Below, one piece after another: positions 34,188 to 42,186 of a stretch of DNA of 50,894 bases. The position numbers and the translations under genes are program-made. Numbering within the stretch: position 1 is the stretch's first letter; every line of letters begins with the position of its first letter. The notes under the pieces are model-generated. The model made no database searches. It was given only the letters and a program-made list of their open reading frames with translations, and had not been told where the DNA came from. The DNA is from an uncultured Oscillospiraceae bacterium (lineage in GTDB: Bacteria > Bacillota > Clostridia > Oscillospirales > Oscillospiraceae). The stretch lies in contig CAKTVG010000020.1 in NCBI GenBank assembly GCA_934622035.1, positions 1 through 50,894 on the forward strand, in the 5' to 3' direction.

Positions 34188-36830
34188 ATGGAAAAAATCA
34201 GATTTTTAGATGAACAGGGGACTTTTGCAATCGAACGGCCGGAGAATTATTCCTATCTCTATTTTCCGGCTGCCAACGAGTTGGGACTCAAGAGCGCGTT
34301 GACGCCGAATTTCGGCGGCGACTGCAAGCTCAATCAGAACGCCTTTTTGCTGGAACCGGTGAGCGCCGAAAACCTGCATAATAATCGCGGCGTGCGGAAT
34401 TTCTGGGTCAGAACGGAGAAAAATCTCTGGTCAGCCGTGGGGACAAGCGCAGCGCAGGAAGCGCAGCGCTTTACCGGCGCGCAGGAGGAAAGCACGCTTA
34501 CGGCGGGCCTTCTCTGGCAGCGCGTGCGGCGCAGCAGCGAGGCACTCGGCCTGACGGCGGATGTTCTATGCTTTGTGCCGACAGAGTACAATGTCGAGGT
34601 TTTCTCGGTCACATTGGAGAACAGCGGCAGCGCGCCAGTGCGAATCTCGCCGACTGCTGCGATTCCGGTTTATGGCCGCAGCGCGGACAATCTGCGCGAT
34701 CACCGCCATGTGACAAGCCTTCTGCACCGCATCGAAACGACGGAACACGGCGTTTTGGTTAAGCCCACACTGTCCTTTGACGAGCGCGGGCACCACAAAA
34801 ATGAAGTAACGTATTTTGTTTGCGGCGTGGAGGGGAACGGAACGCGGCCGGCGGGCTATTTTCCTGTCACGGAGAAATTTATCGGTGAGGGCGGCACTTT
34901 GACGCATCCGCGTGCGCTGCTGGAAGGGAAGAAACCCCTCGGCGCCGGACAGCACTTTGCAGGGAGAGAAGCCCTCGGCGGTATCACCTTCGCCGAAAGG
35001 ACGCTTGCGCCTGGTGAACGCGCGAGCTACACTGTCCTTTTGGGCGCGACGACGGAGCCAGAGAGCATTTTGCAGACGGTGGAGGCCTTCGCAACTGAGG
35101 AAAAGGTCAGCGAGGTCCTGCGCAGAACGCAACGCTTCTGGAGTGAGCGCGTCAATGTGCGCTATCACACGGCTGACGCACGGTTTGATCAATATTTGCG
35201 CTGGATCAGCTTCCAGCCGTTTTTAAGAAGAATTTACGGCTGCTCCTTTTTGCCGCATCATGATTATGGCCGCGGCGGCCGCGGCTGGCGCGACCTCTGG
35301 CAGGACTGCCTTTCCCTGCTTCTGATGGAGCCGGACGGCGTGCGCCGGATGATCGTTCAGAATTTCGCGGGCGTGCGCATCGACGGCACGAACGCGACCA
35401 TCATCGGCACAAAGCCGGGAGAGTTTATCGCAGACCGCAACGGCATCTGCCGCGTCTGGATGGATCACGGCGTGTGGCCGTTTATGACGACGAAGCTCTA
35501 TATCGACCAGACGGGCGACCTTGACGTGCTGCTTGAATCTGCGCCCTATTTCAAGGACGGGCAGAATTCCCGCGGCATGGGCAAGGACGACCTGTGGACG
35601 CAGGACGTTTTGCAGAAAACGGCCTCCGGCGAGGTCTATTCCGGTACGATTCTGGAGCACATCCTACTGGAAACGCTCTGCGCAGTGCGCGAAACCGGCG
35701 CGCACGGACACATCCGCCTGCGCGGTGCGGACTGGAATGATGCGCTGGACATGGCCGCGGAGCATGGCGAAAGTGTCGCCTTTACCTGCGCCTACGCAGG
35801 AAATCTCGACGAGCTTGCCGGACTCCTGCACGTGCTGGCCAAGCGCGGACACCGAGAGGTGGAGCTTCTGGAAGAACTGGGACTTTTATTGGAGGAAGAA
35901 AACCGGCTTGCGGAATTCCTTCGTTTCTGTGCGCACAGCGTGAGCGGGAACAAGTGCCGCTTTGACACGCTTGCGCTGGCGGCTGCGCTTCAGGCCATCG
36001 CCGGGCGCATCTGCGCACATATCCGCGAAACCGAGTGGATTGCGGGCGCAGACGAGGGCTGGTTCAATAGCTATTATGATAATCACAGAAATAAGGTCGA
36101 GGGATATTTCCCCGGCGGCGTGCGCATGATGCTCACGGGTCAGGTCTTTGCCATTATGAGCGGCACGGCCACGCCTGAGCAGACCGCGGCGATCTGCCGC
36201 GCGGCAGATCGTTATCTCTATTGCAAAGAGGTCGGCGGCTATCGCCTGAACACGGATTTTCGCGAGGAAAAATTCGACCTGGGCCGGATGTTCGGCTTTG
36301 CTTACGGCGAGAAGGAGAACGGCGCGGTCTTTTCCCATATGACGGTCATGTATGCCAACGCGCTCTACCGGCGCGGCTTTGTCCGGGAGGGCTACAAGGC
36401 GCTGCAAACCCTTGCCGAAACGGCAATGCACTTTGAAACAAGCCGTATTTATCCCGGCATCCCGGAGTACTTCAACGCCGAAGGACGCGGCCTTTACCAC
36501 TATCTTACGGGCGCGGCGAGCTGGTATATGCTTACCTTTATCACGCAGGTGTTCGGTGTGCGCGGGGAGCTGGGGCAGCTCGTTATCGAGCCGAAGCTCG
36601 TGCGCGAACAGTTTGATGTGTCAGGAAAAACGCGGATTTCTCTGCGATTTGCCGGGAAAGCCTATGAGATCACCTTGCAGAATCCGGCGCATCTGGATTA
36701 TGGGCGCTATGTGATCGCATCGGCGAGCTGCAATGGAAAAACGTTGCAGGCAGAGGGCGCGCGCGTATCCGTGCCTGCGCAGGACATCGAAGAAAATTGC
36801 GTTTTGTTGACGCTGGGAGAGCGGACATGA
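34188..36830 (+). CDS. GH94-family glycoside phosphorylase homologue (A)
   Basis: 880 aa, no signal peptide; GGGGAGAGAG precedes the ATG. GH94 enzymes split beta-linked disaccharides or oligosaccharides with phosphate to give sugar 1-phosphate, saving ATP. Seen: N-terminal sandwich with NNRGVRNFWVRTEKNLWS; (alpha/alpha)6 barrel with GRGGRGWRDLWQDCLSLL; the catalytic-acid motif ADWNDALDM (DWND at residues 515-518); and the phosphate-site region ENGAVFSHMTVMYANAL. All fit the family, and length is close to cellobiose phosphorylase. Family members use cellobiose, cellodextrin, chitobiose, laminaribiose or beta-1,2-glucans; the sequence alone does not choose. ATGA overlap with the next gene. A second GH94-type gene follows one gene later. 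Confidence 0.85.
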   Translation: MEKIRFLDEQGTFAIERPENYSYLYFPAANELGLKSALTPNFGGDCKLNQNAFLLEPVSAENLHNNRGVRNFWVRTEKNLWSAVGTSAAQEAQRFTGAQEESTLTAGLLWQRVRRSSEALGLTADVLCFVPTEYNVEVFSVTLENSGSAPVRISPTAAIPVYGRSADNLRDHRHVTSLLHRIETTEHGVLVKPTLSFDERGHHKNEVTYFVCGVEGNGTRPAGYFPVTEKFIGEGGTLTHPRALLEGKKPLGAGQHFAGREALGGITFAERTLAPGERASYTVLLGATTEPESILQTVEAFATEEKVSEVLRRTQRFWSERVNVRYHTADARFDQYLRWISFQPFLRRIYGCSFLPHHDYGRGGRGWRDLWQDCLSLLLMEPDGVRRMIVQNFAGVRIDGTNATIIGTKPGEFIADRNGICRVWMDHGVWPFMTTKLYIDQTGDLDVLLESAPYFKDGQNSRGMGKDDLWTQDVLQKTASGEVYSGTILEHILLETLCAVRETGAHGHIRLRGADWNDALDMAAEHGESVAFTCAYAGNLDELAGLLHVLAKRGHREVELLEELGLLLEEENRLAEFLRFCAHSVSGNKCRFDTLALAAALQAIAGRICAHIRETEWIAGADEGWFNSYYDNHRNKVEGYFPGGVRMMLTGQVFAIMSGTATPEQTAAICRAADRYLYCKEVGGYRLNTDFREEKFDLGRMFGFAYGEKENGAVFSHMTVMYANALYRRGFVREGYKALQTLAETAMHFETSRIYPGIPEYFNAEGRGLYHYLTGAASWYMLTFITQVFGVRGELGQLVIEPKLVREQFDVSGKTRISLRFAGKAYEITLQNPAHLDYGRYVIASASCNGKTLQAEGARVSVPAQDIEENCVLLTLGERT

Positions 36831-37798
36831 AAAGAATCACCGGAACATGGTTTGAATTCACCCACCACAATTCCGAGGAGGGCGTTTACTGGAATCCTGC
36901 TTGCCGTGCCTTTACTGAGGGTCAGTGGCGGGAAAAGCTCCGCGAGATCGCCGGACTCGGAATGAAATACGTCGTTCTCATGGCAACAAGTCTTCTGGAT
37001 GAGGACAGGGCGGAGGCATATTTCCCGACCGACATTTATCCCTTCCCGGAGGATTTCGCCTGCTCGGACCCCATCGGCGTGCTTCTCTCCGAGGCCGATG
37101 TCCTGCATCTGCGGGTATTCCTCTCGGCGGGCTACTACGGTCCATGGCGGCGGACAATGGAAAATATGACGAGCGAGGATGTGACGCGCCGCGCCTTCCG
37201 CGCGATGGAGCAGCTTTGCGCGCGATACGCCGGCCATCCGTCCTTTTACGGCTGGTATTACCCGGACGAAACCTGTACCGACGGCAGTTTCCACCCGGAT
37301 TTTTTACGCTACTGCAACCGCTACAGCGCCTTTGTCCGCACGCTTGACCCGCACTTCCGCACCCTGATCGCACCCTACGGAACGAAACTTCTGCACGTGG
37401 ACGATGCCTATGTGCGGCAGCTTGATGCCCTTGACGTGGACATCATCGCCTATCAGGATGAGGTCGGCGTGAGGAAATCCACCCCGGAGCAGACCGGAGC
37501 GTATTATGCCGCGCTTCGCCGCGCACACGACCGCTCCGGCCGCAGCGCACTGTGGGCGGACATGGAAATATTCTCCTTTGCGGGTGAGGTTTACCGCTCG
37601 GCGCTGATCCCGGCGGAGTTTTCCCGTGTGCAGCGCCAGCTTGCGGCGCTCTCGGATTATTGCGACGAAATCCTCTGTTATCAATATCTCGGCCTGATGA
37701 ACCGTCCGGGAACGGCTGCTTTCTGCGGGCACCCGGCTTCGACCGGACTTTACAGCACGTACCAGCACAGCCTGAATTCGCACGAAAAAAGGGGATGA
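36827..37798 (+). CDS. DUF4434-type TIM-barrel protein
   Basis: 323 aa from ATG 36827, coupled by ATGA to the phosphorylase; the in-frame start at 36797 lies inside that gene. No signal peptide. The sequence reads as a (beta/alpha)8 barrel: ITGTWFEFTHHN, LREIAGLGMKYVVLMATSLLDE, LHLRVFLSAGYYGPW, FYGWYYPDETC (a Glu after the Trp-Tyr-Tyr strand, a likely catalytic position), VDIIAYQDEVGVR and ALWADMEIF. I assign it to the DUF4434 group, putative glycoside hydrolases without firm activity. Placed between two GH94 genes and overlapping both, so it is probably made in step with them. Confidence 0.7.
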   Translation: MKRITGTWFEFTHHNSEEGVYWNPACRAFTEGQWREKLREIAGLGMKYVVLMATSLLDEDRAEAYFPTDIYPFPEDFACSDPIGVLLSEADVLHLRVFLSAGYYGPWRRTMENMTSEDVTRRAFRAMEQLCARYAGHPSFYGWYYPDETCTDGSFHPDFLRYCNRYSAFVRTLDPHFRTLIAPYGTKLLHVDDAYVRQLDALDVDIIAYQDEVGVRKSTPEQTGAYYAALRRAHDRSGRSALWADMEIFSFAGEVYRSALIPAEFSRVQRQLAALSDYCDEILCYQYLGLMNRPGTAAFCGHPASTGLYSTYQHSLNSHEKRG

Positions 37799-40257
37799 TG
37801 ATCCTGCCTTACGGAAAATTTATCAAAAACACCGCCGGATACGAGATCAATGATTTGAATCTGCCCTCGGCGTGGGAGTATATCTACCAGAATCGGGACT
37901 TTCTGCTGAAGGTCGATCAGTTTGGCCCCGTATATGTGCAGGCCGACCCGCCCGGCGACATTCTGCTGCTTCGCCGCGAAAGCGGGCAGAGCTTTGCCAG
38001 CTGGACGGTCTGGATCAGCGAGGAAGGGCAGGAGCCCTTCAATAACTACTTCCGCCCGACGGTCAACGGCCTTTGCTGCGATGCGCAGCCGGAGACGCTG
38101 TCCATTCGCTATCTGCCGGAGATGGCGGCCTATTCCTTCGAGCACAACGGCCTGAAAATCCGAACGGAATTCACCCTGCCGCCGGAGGGCAAGGAGCTTG
38201 CCATGCGTTTCTGCGTGGAAAACACGCGCGAAGCGCCGGTCAGCCTGCGCCTGAATCCCTATCTGATTCCCTATGTCAATCTGGCAATGCTGGCGCCATG
38301 GGACAAAAACGAGTGGTATCTGCGCACGGGCTATGCAGATGCCGGTCATCAGCGGGTATTCTGGACGCAGCTGCTCAATCCCGCCGGGGACGTGTCCAAG
38401 CGACGGACGATGGTGCTGCTGACACCGGCGGAGGATTTGCAGACCGTTGAGATCAGTTTGGAAAAGCTCATTGGCTGTGGCTCCTTGCAGTGCCCGCAGA
38501 ACGCGCTGGGCCAACGGTTGCGCATGGACGCGGCCTGCGGTGCGCGCTTCGGGCAATACACACAGGAAAATCAGATCTACGGCTGTCCGCCGGTCTATGC
38601 CATGCAGTACGAGTGGCGCCTTGCACCGGGCGAGACCAAAACGCTTGTTCAGTCGCTTTCCCTACCGCCGCAGGATGAAAATGGCGATATGCCGAAGGAA
38701 AATACAGCGCTTGCCGCACGCCGCTGGTTTGCGCCGGACTTCTTTGACGAAAACTGCCGGGTGTTGCATATGCGGTATCAGAAGATTTTTTCCCAGAATC
38801 ACATCCGGACGCCGGATAAAGCCTTCAACGACTATATGAATTACTGGATCCCACTGCAAATGGAGTGGATCGCCTCGCTCGACCGCGGCTGGCCGAGCGG
38901 GATGCGCGGCACGCGCGACAGCGCAAACGACTACATGGCGCTGCTGACGCTGCATCCGGAGGCCTGCCGGGAGATGCTGCAGCGACTGTTCTCCTGTCAG
39001 CGGCAGGACGGCTGGTTCCTGCGCCAGTATTCTACAAGCGGCCGCTTTGGCAGGCATGACGAGCGGCCGTATGTGGACGGCGGCGTGTTCGTGCTTGAGT
39101 TTCTCTATCGCTATCTGGCCTTCACGGGCGACTATGAGCTTCTGGAGCAGTGGCTGCCATGGCTGGATAAAAATAAAGAATCCACACTTGCAGAGCACAT
39201 GGTCTGTGCGGCAGAATACTATCTGTCACTGGAAAATGTCGGAGAACACGGCCTTTGCAAGATCTACGGCGGCGACTGGAACGACGCGGTGAACATGGCC
39301 GGTCTGCGCGGACGCGGGGAATCGGTCACCGTGAGCTGCCAGGCAATCATGGCATTGCGGGATGTGGCGGAGATTTTGCAGCAGGCCGGGAAATTTCCGC
39401 AGAAGATCACGGAATATACCGAGGCGGCCGAAAAGCTGCGGCAGAATATTCTGGCGCACGCGAGAAACGGACAGGGGTGGTTCAACTCTGTGTTCAATGA
39501 CGACGGCCGGTGGATATTCTCTGATGAGGATCCGGACGGCGAAATGCGGGCCTACGGCCCGGTCAATTATTACGCCGTCATCAGCGGCGCGGTGGAACCG
39601 GAGCGCGTTGACGATGCGCTTGCGGTTGCGCAGATGCTGAAAAGCCCCTATGGCTACCGCCTGTTCTATCCGCCCTTCGGCCCGCAGAAAATTCCGCACG
39701 TCGGGAGGCAGACAACGGGCGATGTGCCGCCATTCCTGGCGGAAAACGGCAACGTCTATAACCACGGTTCGCAGGGCTTCCTTGCGCGTGCACTGGCAAA
39801 GGCCGGGCGGGGCGAGCAGCTTTTTGATGTGCTGCAGTGGATGCTGCCCTATGATCAGCGGCGGCATCCGACGGAGCTTGCCCGCACTGCGCCCTATGCC
39901 GTCACGAACTGCTGGCAGCAGCTCCCGGTTTTTGATCACCGCGGGATGCTCAGTTTCCTGACAGGAAGCGTGGCTATGTCCTTCCGCGGGGCTTATGAAT
40001 GGCTGCTGGGAGCGGAGCCGGCGCTGACCGGCCTGCGGCTCAGCCCCTGTATTCCGGAATCCTGGCCGGGCGCGGAAGCCCAGTTCGTCTGCCGCGGCAA
40101 AAAAATTCTGCTCTCCATTTCGCGTGGAGAGCCGTGCCTGCGGCTCAACGCGCAGCCGGTGGTTCCTGTTTCGGACGCGCGCCGCGCCTATCGCCCGTTC
40201 TATTTCCTGCCTTGGGAATTGCTGAAAGAAGAAAATGAGATAAAAATTTTGCTGTAA
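37795..40257 (+). CDS. GH94-family glycoside phosphorylase homologue (B)
   Basis: 820 aa. The start is ATG 37795 (or the adjacent ATG 37798), overlapping the DUF4434-type stop; AAAAAAGGGG just upstream is a weak site, so coupling probably matters. Domain order as in homologue A: N-terminal super-sandwich, linker helices, (alpha/alpha)6 barrel with GMRGTRDSANDYMALLTLHPE, the catalytic DWND motif in YGGDWNDAVNMAGLRGRGE, and ENGNVYNHGSQGFLARAL for phosphate. It diverges strongly from A outside these motifs, so this is not a recent duplication; the two probably split different linkages. The motif match to known GH94 is better in the GGDWND block than in A. Confidence 0.82.
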   Translation: MMILPYGKFIKNTAGYEINDLNLPSAWEYIYQNRDFLLKVDQFGPVYVQADPPGDILLLRRESGQSFASWTVWISEEGQEPFNNYFRPTVNGLCCDAQPETLSIRYLPEMAAYSFEHNGLKIRTEFTLPPEGKELAMRFCVENTREAPVSLRLNPYLIPYVNLAMLAPWDKNEWYLRTGYADAGHQRVFWTQLLNPAGDVSKRRTMVLLTPAEDLQTVEISLEKLIGCGSLQCPQNALGQRLRMDAACGARFGQYTQENQIYGCPPVYAMQYEWRLAPGETKTLVQSLSLPPQDENGDMPKENTALAARRWFAPDFFDENCRVLHMRYQKIFSQNHIRTPDKAFNDYMNYWIPLQMEWIASLDRGWPSGMRGTRDSANDYMALLTLHPEACREMLQRLFSCQRQDGWFLRQYSTSGRFGRHDERPYVDGGVFVLEFLYRYLAFTGDYELLEQWLPWLDKNKESTLAEHMVCAAEYYLSLENVGEHGLCKIYGGDWNDAVNMAGLRGRGESVTVSCQAIMALRDVAEILQQAGKFPQKITEYTEAAEKLRQNILAHARNGQGWFNSVFNDDGRWIFSDEDPDGEMRAYGPVNYYAVISGAVEPERVDDALAVAQMLKSPYGYRLFYPPFGPQKIPHVGRQTTGDVPPFLAENGNVYNHGSQGFLARALAKAGRGEQLFDVLQWMLPYDQRRHPTELARTAPYAVTNCWQQLPVFDHRGMLSFLTGSVAMSFRGAYEWLLGAEPALTGLRLSPCIPESWPGAEAQFVCRGKKILLSISRGEPCLRLNAQPVVPVSDARRAYRPFYFLPWELLKEENEIKILL

Positions 40258-40270
40258 AGGGGAAATAATC

Positions 40271-41512
40271 ATGCTGAAGAAAAAACGTTTTTTGTCCATC
40301 TTTCTCGCGGCGGCGAGCCTGTGCACGCTGTGCGCCTGCGCCGGTACTTCCTCACAGGAGAGTGAGCCTGATCTGACAAGCGACGCGCCTTCCTCCGAGG
40401 AGCCTTCTTCTTCCTCCGAAACGTCCGCGCCGGAAAGCTGGCTGGATGCCCTTTCCTCCGAGCCCTTCGCCATCTTTGATTTCTCCGAGGGGAAGGATAT
40501 GTACGGCGACAAGAGCATCAATATCATCGGAGACAGCATCTCGCAGGGGCTGAACTCTGACCTGTTCTATGATTATTCATGGGCGGCCCTGTTCAAGGAA
40601 GCCATTGCCAAAAAATACGGCACGCATAATATCGGCTATGTTTCTCTGCTCGACCGCACGAACGAGGCGGTCCCCGGCCGCGAAATTCATACGATCAGCT
40701 TCCCGCAGGGCGAATGGGAGCGCTATTACGTTTCCGGCAATACACCCGGCGGCATGAGTTACGCGACGCATCAGCAGGGGGCTGTTCTGCGCATCGAGGT
40801 CAACCGTCAGGAGGGCGGCAAGGATCGCCACATCAACGGCTTCTATGTCTACTATCCCGAAGGCCCCTACCGCAGCACCATTACCGTGCAGGTCAACGAG
40901 CAGGAGCTGGCTGTCATCAATGCCAACCGCGCGGAGGAAGATGGCTGCGCCCGCAGCGAGTATATTGCGCTGCCGGAAAACTGTCCGGACAAGGTGCAGA
41001 TCGACCTGATCGCGGGCGACTGCACGGACAAGAGTGTCATCATTTCCGGCATTTCCTACATTGAAGACCCAAACGAGCTGATCGTTAACAACTATTCCCT
41101 CAGCGGTATCCAGCTCGTGAACATCGAGGACGATGCGCTGCAAAAAATGTGCAGAGCCAATGTCGTCATTCTCACGCTCGGCACAAATGACGCCGGAATG
41201 GGCGCGGATGTCGGCCTGTTCAACTCCAAGCTCGACCGCGTGAAGTACGCCTGCCAGGAAAACGGCAGCCTGCTCATCATCGGCAATATGATCTGGGACA
41301 GAGAAGACGATCCGGATTATGCTTCGATCTACAAAAATGCGCTGCGCAATGCGGCCGACGAGGCTGGCGGCTACTATCTGGATTTCAACTTTGCCCGTAT
41401 CCGCTCAGATAAATTCCTGGAAGCCAGCCGTCCGTGGGATGTCCATCCGACGGTGATCGGACATGATCTTATCGCACAGGTGCTGTGCGAATATCTTGAA
41501 AATCAGGGGTGA
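40271..41512 (+). CDS. SGNH/GDSL-hydrolase lipoprotein, two-domain esterase
   Basis: 413 aa. Signal peptide with lipobox LCAC, then a Ser/Glu-rich linker typical of surface lipoproteins. The hydrolase motifs are present: GDSIS with nucleophile Ser89, GTND with Asn306, and DVHPT with Asp390/His392. Residues about 120-270 between block I and block III are an inserted beta-rich domain (TISFPQGEWERYYVSGN, GFYVYYPEGPYRSTITVQVN). The layout resembles CE2/CE3-like acetyl esterases that carry an extra sandwich. The likely job is removing acetyl groups from the glycan at the cell surface before uptake. AAGGGG precedes the ATG. Confidence 0.85.
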   Translation: MLKKKRFLSIFLAAASLCTLCACAGTSSQESEPDLTSDAPSSEEPSSSSETSAPESWLDALSSEPFAIFDFSEGKDMYGDKSINIIGDSISQGLNSDLFYDYSWAALFKEAIAKKYGTHNIGYVSLLDRTNEAVPGREIHTISFPQGEWERYYVSGNTPGGMSYATHQQGAVLRIEVNRQEGGKDRHINGFYVYYPEGPYRSTITVQVNEQELAVINANRAEEDGCARSEYIALPENCPDKVQIDLIAGDCTDKSVIISGISYIEDPNELIVNNYSLSGIQLVNIEDDALQKMCRANVVILTLGTNDAGMGADVGLFNSKLDRVKYACQENGSLLIIGNMIWDREDDPDYASIYKNALRNAADEAGGYYLDFNFARIRSDKFLEASRPWDVHPTVIGHDLIAQVLCEYLENQG

Positions 41513-41518
41513 TGCCAT

Positions 41519-42175
41519 ATGGAACTGAAAGGCAAAAAAATCGCCTTTCTGGGCGACAGTATTACGGAGGGCTGCGCGGCGTCCTGCATGGAAAAGACGT
41601 ACTGGAGCCTGATTGCCAAAGACACCGGTGCGGTCAGCTACGGCTATGGTATCGGCGGAACGCGCATCGCGCCGCAGCATACGCCCTCGGAGAATCCCGG
41701 CTATGACCGCTACTATCTTACGCGTGTGGACGATATGATCCCGGATGCGGATATTATCGTCGTTTTTGGCGGAACAAACGACTTCGGCCATGGCGATGCG
41801 GCCTTTGGAACGCTGAACGATCACAGCGCAGATACCTTCTGCGGCGCGCTGCACGTACTGATCGAGAAGCTCATCGCGCGCTATCCGTATGCGCAGCTTG
41901 TCTTTCTGACCCCGACGCACCGCCTGGGGGAGGAAGATGTCAAGAACGGCGACACCGGGCGGCCGCGGCAGGCCACGCTGGAAACCTATGTCAATGCGAT
42001 CCGCCAGATCTGCGGCCATTACGGCGTACCGGTGCTTGATCTGTTCCGTACAAGCGGACTTCAGCCGAGCGTTCCGCTCCTTCAGAAGCTCTATATGCCC
42101 GACGGCCTTCATCCGAACGATGCAGGTCACAGAAAAATTGCCGACCGCCTGATCGGATTCCTGACCGCACTGTAA
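41519..42175 (+). CDS. cytoplasmic SGNH/GDSL hydrolase
   Basis: 218 aa, ATG 41519, no signal peptide. Motifs of the family in order: LGDSITEG with Ser14, GGTNDFGHG with the oxyanion Asn, and DGLHPNDAGH with Asp195/His198. Standard size for a single-domain SGNH esterase. It sits directly after the exported SGNH lipoprotein, so one would deacetylate outside and this one inside, on imported oligosaccharides. This is inference from location; the family also includes lipases and acyl-CoA thioesterases. Confidence 0.88.
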   Translation: MELKGKKIAFLGDSITEGCAASCMEKTYWSLIAKDTGAVSYGYGIGGTRIAPQHTPSENPGYDRYYLTRVDDMIPDADIIVVFGGTNDFGHGDAAFGTLNDHSADTFCGALHVLIEKLIARYPYAQLVFLTPTHRLGEEDVKNGDTGRPRQATLETYVNAIRQICGHYGVPVLDLFRTSGLQPSVPLLQKLYMPDGLHPNDAGHRKIADRLIGFLTAL

Positions 42176-42186
42176 AGGAGAAAACT

